64,000 nt of DNA from Sthenelais limicola (GCA_942159475.1 OW804096.1:141473442-141537441); one strand, 5' to 3'. Counted from the stretch's first letter, positions 44,395 through 55,285 are shown. Numbers and translations: made by a program. The notes: generated by a model not told the origin, from the letters alone.

Positions 44395-44972
44395 AGAAAA
44401 TACACAATCTACATTTCTACACATCTATCAAATTCTGCTAAATTGAGAGTCAAGATTGATAGAGTCAAGATTGATAAATACTAGGTATATCTGAGTATAT
44501 TCTGTATTGTATTCATTCAATAAATCTGTCTGGTTATGTTGAACTGTATCTTTAACCTGATTTTTGTCTTAAAATTGGGTTATTTGAGAGGATTGGTGAA
44601 GGCCAATAGGGGAGTTTCACTGCGCATGTCTACTGCAGTGCATGCTGGGACGGATTCAGCTAAAGCCTGACATACAAATATTTGGCAACATTTTTATCAA
44701 AAATTACAAAAATGTTTTCACCAATATCATAGCTTGTATAAATGATCTATAAAAACCAAATGCATGATGGGAAAGATGGAAACTTGTGTTATGGAAGCAT
44801 GTATAAAACATGGATATTGACATTAGAGCATTAATAAATATTCAATCCTGAACATTGCATGTTTTTCTTAGATGTTATACTGTACCATTAGTCCCATAAT
44901 CCCAGGCGAATCAAGATTCAAAATGGCGGCTATGCAAATCCCCTATTGTACGCTTTCTGAAGATCTGATCCA
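44395..44972 (+). mobile_element. MITE family A (A3), split by a family C insertion
   Basis: A3 sequence from ACAGATCTTCAGAAAATAC to GGTGAAGGCC, then the C element (44605-44947), then the rest of the A right end (GTACGCTTTCTGAAGATCTG). A short duplication, GATAGAGTCAAGATT-type, lies near 44458. Confidence 0.9.
44605..44947 (-). mobile_element. MITE family C nested in A3
   Basis: Complete reversed copy, AATAGGGGAGTTTCACTGCG to ATGCAAATCCCCTATT. The intact A3 site elsewhere reads GGCCAATTGTAC, so the border and any duplication can be bounded to 0-2 bp (AT). Confidence 0.92.
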
Positions 44973-45100
44973 CACATTCCTCGTAAATTAAGGCTGGATG
45001 TTCAGATAACATAGATTAGAAACGAACGATCTTCTACCTTTTGTTCTATTCTTTTCCAGCCCATTTGAAAGACTTCGCCCATTATATATGACTGAAGCCA
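44973..45100. other. Unassigned spacer
   Basis: Nothing recognised. Confidence 0.35.
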
Positions 45101-45153
45101 TATGGGAGAAGTCCTCAGAAAATGTAGAATTCGCACATCTACACATTTAGTAT
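45101..45153 (+). mobile_element. MITE family A end fragment (variant terminus)
   Basis: TGGGAGAAGTCCTCAGAAAA and about 30 further bases matching A, then unrelated sequence. Confidence 0.65.
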
Positions 45154-45664
45154 AGAAGAGAGAGTTTAACTTACACAAACATTTTACATTTCTTGACACA
45201 ACATGATCTAATTCATGCCTTTTACATTCTATATCAACCGCTATTAAACTATTTCACTGCAATCAGTCTAGAATGTGAGGATTTATACATATTTTATTTA
45301 TCTTTTCTGAAAGTGGAAGAATAGGTGTCACATTGACACCTATATGACAGTGATATATGACAGTGATACAAGTGATAAGATATATACTGCACTGAATAAT
45401 GTATGACATACAGTCTACTGAAAGATCTCTATCCTTGGCTGGACGGAAAAGTCTAAACTTTTCTGTCAATGGCTACATAATATATTATATACATCTTTCC
45501 TTTGTCACTCTTCAAAATCTTCTTCATAAAAAGAATGGATTTGGACTCTTTTACCTTTTACCAGAGGGTGGCTTGTTTTCTTTCGATTCATTACTCTGTA
45601 AATGGTTTCATTTTTCTGTTCAGATTTGAAACAGAGCTACGGGGAGTGGTGAGGGGATAGTATA
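45154..45664. other. Unassigned sequence
   Basis: Contains the direct repeat ATATGACAGTGATA (about 45341 and 45355). Open frames are short and unrecognised. Confidence 0.35.
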
Positions 45665-45893
45665 AGGGTCAGATTTTCGGAAAATGCACAATCTACTGTT
45701 CTACACATCCCTCAAATTCTGCTAAATTAGGGGGAAGGTTGATAAATACTAGGTATATTTGAGTATATTCTGTATTGTATTCATTCAATAACCTGTCTGG
45801 TTATGTTATTTTGAACCTGATTTTTGCCTTAAAGTTGGGTTATTTGAGAGGATTGGTGAAGACCAATTCTACATTTTCTGAAGATCTGACCCA
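45665..45893 (+). mobile_element. MITE family A (A3)
   Basis: Complete; a few bases are missing at TTATGTTATTTTGAACC. Ends GAAGATCTGACCCA. Confidence 0.89.
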
Positions 45894-46289
45894 TAGCGAG
45901 AGAGCGAAAGAGAGAGAGCGAAAGAGAAGACAAAAAGTCTGTTCTATAACTATAAAACGATCAGGAAAGAGAAAAGTTAGAAAAAAATAAAGTTAGAAAG
46001 GTGAAGACTGAAAAATGAAGAGAGATAAATTCCCAAATAAAGCACCCTTAATTGTACTTTTACATGAAGTAAGCGAGTGAGATGGATGAAAAATAGACCG
46101 AGAGAAAGATCAGATAAGAATGGTATGTCAGTGATTGGACTCCTACTGCGCTAAAGGCTTTCCTGGAACTGGTGGGTGTGGGTGTCGAGAGGCTGTCAAG
46201 AGGCTGTCCCTCAGTTTGGAGGGACTCTTCCAACTCTGAGCCTAGACAGAGGACGGCAATACACTAGGTACAATATCCGTTACTATATC
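45894..46289. other. Spacer with purine-rich start and dispersed motif
   Basis: GAGAGAGCGAAAG repeats at 45896-45930. CCTCAGTTTGGAGGGACTCT (about 46208) is inversely related to 19600-19620 and directly to 56112-56135. No gene. Confidence 0.4.
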
Positions 46290-46517
46290 TGGGTCAGGTT
46301 TCAGAAAATGTACAATGGGCAGCTGTACACATTCAATAAATTCTGCTAAATTAGGCTGTAATTTGGTCAATACTAGGTAAATTTTTGGCATTGCATTGAT
46401 TCTAGCAATCTGTTTGGTTAGGTTGAACTGTATTTTGAACTTTATTTTCGTCTAAAATTTGGGTTATTTGGGAAGATTGGTTACGTTGAATTGTACATTT
46501 TCTGAAAATCCGACCCA
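46290..46517 (+). mobile_element. MITE family A (A1)
   Basis: Complete with a small deletion (the GAGTATATTCGGC block is shortened). Confidence 0.88.
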
Positions 46518-46667
46518 TATAGATACCCTATCTCACACCAAACTAATTATTCCTAAATCGGTATATTGAGACCTGATTATAAGGTCGCCTTTCATTGGCT
46601 GATAGAGCAAAGTGAGATCTAGCTGTCCCAGGTATCCTTTGACTGAAAGGCCCCGGATCACACTCCC

Positions 46668-46985
46668 AATAGGGCATTTGCATGTGCCACTGCGCATGTC
46701 TCTTACAGTGCATCACGGGATGGAATCGGTTGGATTCAACATTTTTATCGAATATTGCAAGAATGCTTTTACTGGTATCGTAGCTTGTACAAATAATCTA
46801 TGAATGCATGATGGGAAAGATGCAGACTTTGAAAATATGTAAAACACATGGATATTGACATCAGAACATTGATAAATATCTAATGCTGAACATGACATGT
46901 ATTCTATAGATTTTACACGGTACCATTAATCCCATAATGCCATGTAAATTAGGATTCAAAATGACGACTATGCATTTCCCCTATT
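46668..46985 (-). mobile_element. MITE family C
   Basis: AATAGGGCATTTGCATGTGC to ATGCATTTCCCCTATT. About 30 bp shorter than other copies (the block before the GATGGAATC region is reduced). Confidence 0.87.
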
Positions 46986-47133
46986 GCGGCATTATCTTTG
47001 GGCTATAGAAGATAGGCAGTACCTTAACAAGATCAGACCCTCTAATTATCTTATTAAGGAATGACTACTATCTAGACCTAATGGTATTAAGTATAAATTG
47101 TCTCTTGGTTTTGACCATTGGGAGGACTGTATA

Positions 47134-47370
47134 CGGGTGAAGTTGCCAGAAAATGTACAATTCACCTTCACGAATCCTCTCAAATAACCCACATGTAAGA
47201 CAGAAATGAACTTCAAAATGCAGTTTAACATAACAGAACTGATACTTTAAATTAATGTGATACCAAATATACTCAGATATACCCAAAATTTATAATCTTT
47301 TAGCAGAATTTATCAGAAATTACTAGATATGTACAGCTGCCAATTGCACATTTTCTGAAAATCTGACCCA
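47134..47370 (-). mobile_element. MITE family A (A2) with hybrid ends
   Basis: Left end CGGGTGAAGTTGCCAGAAAA is the variant form; right end AAAATCTGACCCA is standard. Confidence 0.89.
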
Positions 47371-48127
47371 TACTTGGCGTCTGTATAGGGGGACTTAAGA
47401 TAAGATAAGATCAGATGTTTTTTAGTTGACTTTAGGACATGTCTTGTGCATTACCTATGGAATGATCGACTGATGGGTTAGTTCTGTATTGGTGTTAAAG
47501 ATTCAATAAGAGGTATCCTGTGAAAAGACATTAGGTCATTTAGCACATAGTACAGGCATTTTAAGTAGATTTTAGGCCAAACCCGGAATAAAATAATGTA
47601 AAGCTAATTTTTGGATATATGATGCGGGACACATGGGGGAACATTCCCTGAAAAGTCCCCACCTAGGGACTGTGTGCTTTTTGAGATTTTGACGTTTTTG
47701 CGTCATTTTCTACAAAATAGCATTGGTCTCTATGGGAAAAAGCACCTGGCTCTGGCCATTATTGCTAACATTAAGAATATTTAGCATTGTTATTTGCAGG
47801 GATTATAACATATATAAAATATACTGAACAGGTTGGGGTACCATAGTAAACAAGTAAGTATGGAGATTCCAAAAATATATTTTTCAACAAAAAATCTTTA
47901 TTTTTTAATTTTGTTGCCATGGCAACGGTCAGATTTTGGTGAAAAAAGCATTTTTTCAGATCAGGTTATAATATATGGGGACCTAATTGCCTACAACTTT
48001 TTGAAATTAGGCATGTTGTTAAGTAAGGCCTGAAATTTTCAAAAAGCACCAGCTACAAGTTGGTAGGCACCCCTGGTGGCCAGTAGCTGCAAAATTCAAG
48101 ATGCTACCAGCCGCTTCAAAAGGTACT
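47371..48127. other. Unassigned 0.75-kb stretch
   Basis: No gene. A stretch at 47840-48060 with GTTGCCATGGCAACGG has the look of an old repeat but I cannot assign it. TAAGATAAGATAAGATCAGA lies near 47398. Confidence 0.35.
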
Positions 48128-48208
48128 CAAAGCAAGGGTTCTTATAAATAATATACTTTGAAAAATGTCAATTTTTCGACTTGTGACTTATTTTCCTGAA
48201 ACGCACCA
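48128..48208 (+). mobile_element. MITE family B, right-end fragment
   Basis: About 80 bp, ending GACTTATTTTCCTGAAACGC then ACCAC. Confidence 0.75.
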
Positions 48209-48645
48209 CATATGTGGCTAACTTTTGTATTTTCTCTTGAAAGTTTCTCGGCCTTTTTCCCCTTTTTTCCCTCTCTAGTCCTCCTTCCTCTAACTCTCCA
48301 TCCCTGCCTCTCTCTCTTTCTTCCTTCCTTGATTTCCAACCCTTTCACCCATTCCCCCCGCGACCTCTCAACATGCAAATCGTACCTAACTGTACCCCTC
48401 TCGACCCCTCACCCACCACACCCAATCACTGAACCTCATAATTCACGATTCATTGCCTTTCCTAAATCTCCCTTTCAGTGAAGGGTTTGCTGCCTGTCAT
48501 ACACAATCATAGGCATCATCTCACTTATATTTACTTTGTGATTACCTTCAGGGTTCAGATCATCACAAATAAAGTATGTTGGGTCAGGGGTTGTAAAATA
48601 GCAGCACTCGGGTTCTTCCTACTGTCTGGCCTGGGACACATATAT
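48209..48645. other. Unassigned, C/T-rich first half
   Basis: A pyrimidine-rich tract ends CCCTTTCAG at about 48477. Any exon after it (to about 48572, before GTATGT) is not protein-like. Confidence 0.35.
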
Positions 48646-49047
48646 GTGATGTGTTCCAGGAGTCATAAGTCGCAAAAATATATATTTTCCAAAGGTTTTT
48701 TTTACAATATCTGTTCATTGAAAAGTTCTGATTTCTAGAGGGATTATCACTTATTTTCATATGAATCTATCTAACAAACTTCGGTACATTGTATTAAATA
48801 TACCCTTGCATTTTGAAGTCCTTTGGATGGAGTATATTTAGTTACTTTACTGGTAATTACCCATCCAGAAACATTGCAAACTTTTTTTTCAAAAACAGAA
48901 ATATCAAACTTAAAATATAGAAATACATATTAGGTGTCCTATAGTGTTTACTATCATTGGAATTGGCTTGATCTCCTCTTTTTAAATATGGTGATATCTC
49001 AAAATACATATTTTGCGACTTATGACTCATTTTCCTGAAAAACATCA
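48646..49047 (-). mobile_element. MITE family B, full-length
   Basis: The left end lost about 10 bases after GTGATGTGTTCCAGG; the right end is intact. Flanked by ATAT on both sides. An A copy starts 7 bp later. Confidence 0.88.
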
Positions 49048-49053
49048 TATATA

Positions 49054-49292
49054 TGGCTCAACTTTTCAGAAAAAGTACAATTGTCGGCTGTACACATTTA
49101 GTAAATTCTGCTAAATTAGGCTGTAGTTTGGTCAATACTAGGTAAATCTGATTCGGCATTGCATTGATTCTAGCATCTAGCAATCTGTTTGGTAAGGGTG
49201 AACTGTATTTTGAACTTTATTTTCGTCTGAAATTTGGGTTATTTGAGAAGATTGGCGAAGTTGAATTGTTCATTTTCTGAAAATCTGACCCA
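49054..49292 (+). mobile_element. MITE family A (A1)
   Basis: Complete; left end TGGCTCAACTTTTCAGAAAA, with a small duplication TCTAGCATCTAGCAATC. Confidence 0.88.
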
Positions 49293-49296
49293 TATG

Positions 49297-49627
49297 TGGT
49301 GTGTTACAAGGAAATGAGTTATAAGTCGCAAAATTGATATTTTTGTGTTTTATTGACAAGATAAATTTGTGGCAATGTTTTCATTTTTGGGGGCGCTTAA
49401 CGCCTTTAGTAACATGAATACAAGTATTAAATTCCAAGACAGTGTATTAAATATATTCATGCATTTCTAAGGTCATCTTATAGAGTATATTTAGCTACTT
49501 TACTAGTAAATGTCCAACCAGAAATATTGCAAACCTTTTTTTAAAAAAATATCTAACTTAAAACATAAAAAGACTTCTCAGATGTCCCTAATGTTTACTG
49601 CTATTGGAATCGGCTTGATTACATTTT
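49297..49627 (-). mobile_element. MITE family B, right part lost
   Basis: Starts GTGGTGTGTTACAAGGAAAT and stops at GGAATCGGCTTGATTAC. This makes a B-A-B chain with gaps of only 4-7 bp. Confidence 0.8.
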
Positions 49628-50045
49628 TTTAATTTATGTTTATTTATAGATTTGTTTACCTAACACTTGGCTATAGCATGAAGGTGAAAGAATAATTTCA
49701 TGTCGAGTTAACTTTTTTATGCTTGTGTCAACCTATTTCCCCTGCCCAGCCAGGCTCAGTCCATTGCATCAATGATTGTATCAACATGTTTATACTTTTA
49801 TATGGGTTCTTATCAAGAAAGAACCATATTTTCCCTCGATAACATCACCCTGACAACATAAATCATGGTTTTCTTTGGCAATGGACGCACCTTTGCCCTC
49901 ACCTTTAACCTTTGCCACCAGAAATCATTGTTTAGATTTATTGGCTGTATACAGTTGACTCGGGATGACAAGCTATGGGGAATGCGGTGTAATTCATTCA
50001 AGCGACAGATTCTTCTGAAAGAACCTAGGTATTGTCAGAAAACTG
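49628..50045. other. Unassigned sequence
   Basis: No supported gene. Overlapping open frames at 49813-50050 have no domain. Confidence 0.35.
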
Positions 50046-50393
50046 AATAGGGGATTTGCATAGCCGCCATTTTGAATCTTAATTCGCATGAAATTATGGG
50101 ACTAATGGTAGTCTAAAATCTATAGAAAACATGCCATGTTCAGCATGGACTATTTATTAATGATCTAATGTCAATATCCATGCGTTATATATGTTTCCAT
50201 AACACAAGTCCCCATCTTTCCCATCATGCATTTGGTTAACACGGATAATTTATACAAGCTATGATATTGGTGAAAACATTCTTGCAAAATTCGATAAAAA
50301 TGTTGCCAAATATTTGTATGTCAGATTTCATCACAATCCATCCCAGGATGCATTGCAGTAGACATGCTCAGTGGCACATGCAAACCCCCTATT
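50046..50393 (+). mobile_element. MITE family C
   Basis: Complete, AATAGGGGATTTGCATAG to ATGCAAACCCCCTATT. Confidence 0.92.
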
Positions 50394-50946
50394 GTCTCAT
50401 TGGATGTAACTACTGGCCAGATGTATTTCAAATATTCAAGTCTAATAATTTGCGTACTGAAAGCGCTCCTTTCCTTTATAGGGAAGGGGGAAGGGGAAGA
50501 TGGAAGGGGGTGGGGAAGGCGAGGTCCTTAGGTCATTTTATGATTTTAAGTGCCATTAAACATCGCCTATACTTGATATGTGCTATTATGACCTGGCTTA
50601 GAGGGGGAGGATTAAATCTAAGACAGGAGGAACTTCCCCCCAGCTTGGATCGAGGGAGGCGAGTCCAGCTCAACAGAGACTAATGGAATATGCCTTCTTC
50701 CACACCTCGACATCAGAGAGAAATCCCCGCTCTATAATTACCCTGCCATAAACTACAATCAATCCAAGGAATTATTATTCTAATCCTTTGGTGCCTGTTT
50801 TATAAGCTAAGTAAAGAGAAATTGTGTGTGAGAATTTCTACACTTTCCCCCTTATTTCGGGGGAACAAAAACATACTTTCCTCAGCTTTTCCTCAGCTTG
50901 TACAACAGGCCCTGACCAAAATACGACATATATATTTGGACACTCC
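50394..50946. other. Unassigned sequence
   Basis: A G-rich patch GGGAAGGGGGAAGGGGAAG near 50481. No gene. Confidence 0.35.
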
Positions 50947-51108
50947 TGTGAGCTTCAAAATGCAGTTTAAAGTAACAAAACAGGTACTTTAAATCAATGC
51001 TATACCAAATAATTATACTCAGATAAACCCGGTATTTTTCAGCCTAATTTAGCAGAATTCCTAAATGTGTAAAGCTGTCAATTGTGCATTTTCTCAAAAT
51101 CTGACCCA
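50947..51108 (-). mobile_element. MITE family A (A2), left end missing
   Basis: From GTGAGCTTCAAAATGCAG to CAAAATCTGACCCA. Confidence 0.82.
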
Positions 51109-51174
51109 AGTACGATAGCAGAAAGTTTGTGCTGGTGTCACAGGAAGTGTGGATGGCACAGGATTGTGGGAGAG

Positions 51175-51212
51175 GAACGGAAGTGACGTCAGATTTAAAG
51201 ATGGCCGCGCCG
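51175..51212 (+). promoter_or_regulatory. Promoter-like cluster: ETS, CRE and YY1-type sites
   Basis: Within about 35 bp lie ACGGAAGTG (ETS type), a perfect CRE TGACGTCA (51184-51191) and AAGATGGCCGC (51198-51208, YY1 type with the ATG embedded). This order and spacing are typical of TATA-less housekeeping promoters, where YY1 overlaps the start codon. It is not part of families A, B or C. Confidence 0.45.
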
Positions 51213-51305
51213 ATAGAACAGCTGTGGCGTACGTTCTATAAAATAGTTTCGCTTTGGTGGAAACTTATTTTCAGTCTACTTTCGGACCATTTCAACTCGT
51301 CATAA
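51201..51305 (+). CDS. Possible small protein, 34 residues
   Basis: The ATG at 51201 sits in the YY1-type motif. The frame encodes MAAPIEQLWRTFYKIVSLWW followed by KLIFSLLSDHFNSS, with a hydrophobic, Trp-rich centre that could span or lie on a membrane. The stop TAA overlaps a second ATG (TAATG at 51303-51307) opening an 18-codon frame to 51361. A candidate AATAAA is near 51449. It may be a tiny gene, the 5' end of a spliced gene, a retrocopy or chance. I do not recognise the protein. Confidence 0.28.
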   Translation: MAAPIEQLWRTFYKIVSLWWKLIFSLLSDHFNSS

Positions 51306-51619
51306 TGGCGGAGAACATGATTCTTAAAAATAACGTGTTTACTATTTCTTTCATCATTTAAGAGATCCGGTGTAGAAAGTGTCTGTGCTGGAAGGAATTT
51401 ACACCTCTTTTTCTCAACTGAACTATTGTAAATTAATGTCCTTTGAGAAATAAAATTATCTATTTATATACATACATGATACAGTTATCTATTTATATAT
51501 ATATGATACAGTTTTAATATTGGCTATATATATATAAAGTTTAACAATCGGGACATCAATTTAAATAAACCCAATATTTCTGTATAGAATATAAAGTCCA
51601 TAATAAAGACACATTCAAA
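51306..51619. other. Possible 3' region of the small unit, then AT repeats
   Basis: AAATAAAATT near 51448 could be a poly(A) signal. After it comes TATATATA-type low complexity, with the repeat ATGATACAGTT(A/T)T near 51477 and 51502. Confidence 0.35.
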
Positions 51620-51874
51620 TGGGTCAGATGTTCAGAAAATGTACAATTCACCTTTGCTAATCCTTTCAAATAACCCATATTTAAGACCAAAATGGGCTTT
51701 AAAATGCACTTTAACATAACAGAACTGAAACTTTAAATCAATGTAATACCAAATATACTCAGATATTGTATTCCAAATATACTCAGATATGTATTCATCA
51801 TTTTTCAGCTTAATTAAGCAGAGTTTCCTAAGTGTGTAGTGCTGCCAATTGTACATTTTCTGAAAATCTGACCT
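51620..51874 (-). mobile_element. MITE family A (A2) with a small internal duplication
   Basis: Complete. CCAAATATACTCAGATAT occurs twice in tandem (about 51748-51793). Confidence 0.9.
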
Positions 51875-52196
51875 TAATACTGCAGCACATAAATCAATGG
51901 TCATCCAGGAATCCCCCTCTGGGCTAGTTCTATACCCTCAGGCCTGGTTGGACAAGTTATGTTATTGTTTTGATTGTGGGTTAGGTGTTACTCACTAATG
52001 TTATTCTCCCTGCGGTGAGTAGTGATTAATGCACTAGTGACCCTATATAAGCCTTAAAGGGCTGAGGGATTACGTGGATTAGGGCTTGGTAAGTGTGTAT
52101 GTAGCGTAAGAACCTTAATATATTCAGGGTATTCCCTTCCAGGGTTCTGCACATATTAATTTAGTAGTCAGGTGCTTTCACCCATATCATATCATC
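51875..52196. other. Unassigned, with a TATA-like box
   Basis: CCTATATAAGCC near 52042 followed about 45 bp later by TTG then GTAAGTG (a good donor) could be a core promoter plus short first exon. There is no coding frame to support it. Confidence 0.3.
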
Positions 52197-52433
52197 GGGG
52201 TCAGATTTTCAGAAAATGCACAATCTGCAGTTCTACACATCTATCAAATTCTGCTAAATTAGAGTGAAAATTGATGAATACTGGGTTTATCTAAGTATAT
52301 TCTGTATTGTTTTCATTCGATAAATCTGTCTGCTTATTTTAAGCTGTATTTTAAACCTGATTTTCGACTTAAAATTGGGTCATTTGAGAGAATTGGTGAA
52401 GACCAATTGTACATTTACTGAAGATCTGACCCA
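52197..52433 (+). mobile_element. MITE family A (A3)
   Basis: Complete; ends GGGGTCAGATTTTCAG and GAAGATCTGACCCA. Confidence 0.9.
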
Positions 52434-52588
52434 TAAGCAAAAGGAATATCTAGCAAACGTTTTTTATTCTAAATATCTCCAATCGTGATACATCGGTAAA
52501 AGGAGAAGGTTTATATTAAACAGTCCTCATCTGATTTGGGGAATTTTCTAGCCCTCCTTGGTAACTCAATTAGAAAATGTAAATTATA

Positions 52589-52826
52589 TGGGTCAGATTT
52601 TTAGAAAATGTACAATTGGCCACTCTACACATTTAGGAAATTCTGCTAAATTAGGCTGGAAAATGATGAATAACAGGTATAATTTGAGTATATTTGGTAT
52701 CGCATTGATTCAAAGTATCAGTTCTGTAATGGTAAACTGCATTTTGAAGCTCATTTTTGTCTTAAATATGGGTTATTTGAGAGGATCGGTGAAGGCGAAT
52801 TGTACATTTTCTGAAAATCTGACCCA
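52589..52826 (+). mobile_element. MITE family A (A2)
   Basis: Complete with both standard ends. Confidence 0.92.
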
Positions 52827-53079
52827 CATGGAGGATAGATCAAAAGATGAGTTATCCTAAATTCCATTGCCTTCTGACAAATCTCTATCAATCACATCAG
52901 AAAGTGTCATATCAGTGTAAACATTTAATATAGAATGGGTTGTTGCCCAAATTAATACAAGGGTGAAAATGAACGTTTTAATTAAAGAAGAAAGTAAATT
53001 GACATTATCAAAATATCGAGATCACGTTGTCTATTCAAAGAGGCACATTGTATAATTGGATATGTCAAAACTTATCATA
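52827..53079. other. Unassigned spacer
   Basis: Nothing recognised. Confidence 0.35.
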
Positions 53080-53156
53080 TGAAGATCTATAGAGTACCCA
53101 TTATTTATAAAGATCTATAGATTACCCATTCATGAAGATCTATAGATTACCTAATT
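53080..53156. repeat. Tandem repeat of about 28 bp, three units
   Basis: GAAGATCTATAGA(G/T)TACCC repeats at about 53081, 53110 and 53134 with variable spacing. Confidence 0.8.
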
Positions 53157-53182
53157 ATCCTTGCAGCCTTGAGAACTTATTT

Positions 53183-53585
53183 GTGATGTGTTTCAGGAAA
53201 ATGAGTCACATTTGGCAAAATTGATATTTTTCAAAGTGTTTTTTTCACAAGATTTCGTTATGGAAATGTTCTGATTCTTAGAGGGTTTAGCACTCATAGT
53301 CATATCAGTCCATGTAACAAATTTCGGGACATTGTGTTAAATGTATCCTTGCGTTTTGAGGCCTTCGTATGAAGTATAAATAGTTAATTTACTGGTAATT
53401 ACCCACTACAGAAACATTGCAAACTTTTTTTCGAAAATAGAAATATCAAACTTAAAATATAGAAATACTTATCAGAAGCTGTTTACTATCATTGGAATCG
53501 GCTTGATCTCCTCTTTTCAAATATGGTCATATCTCAAAATCCATATTTTGTGACTTGTGACTCATTTTTCTGTAACAGATCATAT
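53183..53585 (-). mobile_element. MITE family B, full-length
   Basis: The left end is consensus; the right end is mutated (TCTGTAACAGATCAT). ATTT flanks both sides. Confidence 0.88.
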
Positions 53586-53668
53586 TTCTTATACAGTAGA
53601 GCTCTGTATAACGACCATCTCGATAATCCGACCATCTCGTAATTAAGATCTGTTTTGCTGTCCTTATA

Positions 53669-53785
53669 TGGGTCAGATTTTCAGAAAACGTACAATTGGC
53701 AGCTCTATACATTTAGTAAATCCTGCTAAATTAGGCTGCAATTTAGTCAATACTAGGTAAATTTGAGTATATTTGGCATTGCAAG
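53669..53785 (+). mobile_element. MITE family A (A1), right half missing
   Basis: Left end standard; breaks at TTTGGCATTGCA. Confidence 0.85.
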
Positions 53786-53894
53786 TAACGAAACAAAAAT
53801 TAGCAAATAGCTTTTTGAAGATGTTTACTGAGAAGGCAGGCTTAAAGTTTTCCCAGTTTGTAGCATCAAATAGCTAGGACATAACTTCTCTTTG

Positions 53895-54131
53895 TGGGTC
53901 AGATTTTCAGAAAATGTACAATTAGCAGCTGTACAATTTCAGTAAGTGCTGCTAAATTAGGCTGCACTTTGGTCAATACTAGGTAAATTCGAGTATATTC
54001 TTCATTGCATTGATTCTAGCAATCTGTTTGGTTAAGTTGGACTGTATTTTGAACTTTATTTTCGTCTGAAATTCGGGTTATTTGAGAGAATCGGTAAAGC
54101 TGAATTGTACATTTTCTGGTGACTTCACCCA
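53895..54131 (+). mobile_element. MITE family A (A1) with hybrid ends
   Basis: Left end TGGGTCAGATTTTCAG, right end the variant TTCTGGTGACTTCACCCA. Confidence 0.9.
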
Positions 54132-54137
54132 TGTATA

Positions 54138-54374
54138 TGGGTCAGATTGTCAGAAAATGCCCAATCTACAGTTCTACACATCTATCAAATCCTGCTAAAT
54201 TAGATAGAAGATTGGTAAATACTAGGTATATCTGAGTGTATTCTGTATTGTATTCATTCAATAAATCTGTCTGGTTGTGTTGAACTGTATTTTGAACCTG
54301 ATTTTCTTCCTAAATTTGAGTTATTTGAAAGGATTGTTGAAGGCCAATTGTACATTTTCTGAAAATCTGATCCA
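54138..54374 (+). mobile_element. MITE family A (A3)
   Basis: Complete, TA on both sides, only 6 bp after the previous A copy. Confidence 0.9.
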
Positions 54375-54534
54375 TATATGGAGCATACACTTCAGTGCTG
54401 TAAATTGTATCTGTATTATTTGGGGTGGCGGGAATCGCTTGGTGAAAAGCAGTTCACTTCGTATTATAATCTCTTAAAAGGAATGAATAAACGTGGGTGT
54501 CTGGGATACAACAGGAGATGTGTCCCTCTATAAG

Positions 54535-54757
54535 CGTCAGATTTACAGAAAATGTACAATTCACCTTCACCAATCTTCTCAAATAACCCAAATGTCAGAC
54601 CAAAATAAAGATCAAAATACAGTTCAACCTAACCAAAAACATTGCTAGAATCAGTGCAATGCCGAATATACTCGAATTTACCTAGTATTGTCCAAATTGC
54701 AGCCTAATTTAGCAGATGCAAATTTGGAAATTGTACATTTTCTGAAATTGTGACCCA
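54535..54757 (-). mobile_element. MITE family A (A1)
   Basis: Both ends diverged (CGTCAGATTTACAG; GAAATTGTGACCCA); a few bases are missing near the right end. Confidence 0.86.
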
Positions 54758-54797
54758 TTATAACCAAACGTTATTCGCTCTCGCACAGAAATGCTAT

Positions 54798-55034
54798 AAG
54801 GGTAAGATTTTCAGAAAATGCACAATCTACAGTTCTACATATCTCTCAAATTCTGCTAAATTAGAGTGAAGATTGATAAATACTAGGTATATCTGAGTGT
54901 ATTCTGTATTATATTCATTTAATAAATCTGTCCGGTTATGTTGAACTTTATTTTGAACCTGATTTTCGTCTTAATTGTGGATTATTTGAGAGGATTGGTG
55001 AAGGATAATTGAACATTTTCTGAAGATCTGACCT
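54798..55034 (+). mobile_element. MITE family A (A3)
   Basis: Complete; ends AGGGTAAGATTTTCAG and GAAGATCTGACCT. Confidence 0.89.
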
Positions 55035-55285
55035 ATAATCTTTTGTCATGTTGAATACACAACACAATGGGCAAAACATTCAGAGATTGCCGCCATGACA
55101 TTGTTTCATTCTTTCTTTCACTTTCTCTCTGATTTTCTTTCTCTAAGAACAAAAGAATTGATCATTTGTCTCTTTACCTATGCACCCATGTGTAGGCATT
55201 GCAGTGTAAACAAAAAGTAAAGAAATACGTAGGATTGAACACATGTCTGCTTAATGCATGATGCGCACAATTAGGGAGATTTAAG
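55035..55285. other. Unassigned spacer
   Basis: Nothing recognised. Confidence 0.35.

Noticed and set aside
47778..47854. Exon between TTTGCAG and GTAAGTATG
   Set aside because: Good splice-like ends, but all three frames contain stops, so not a coding exon.
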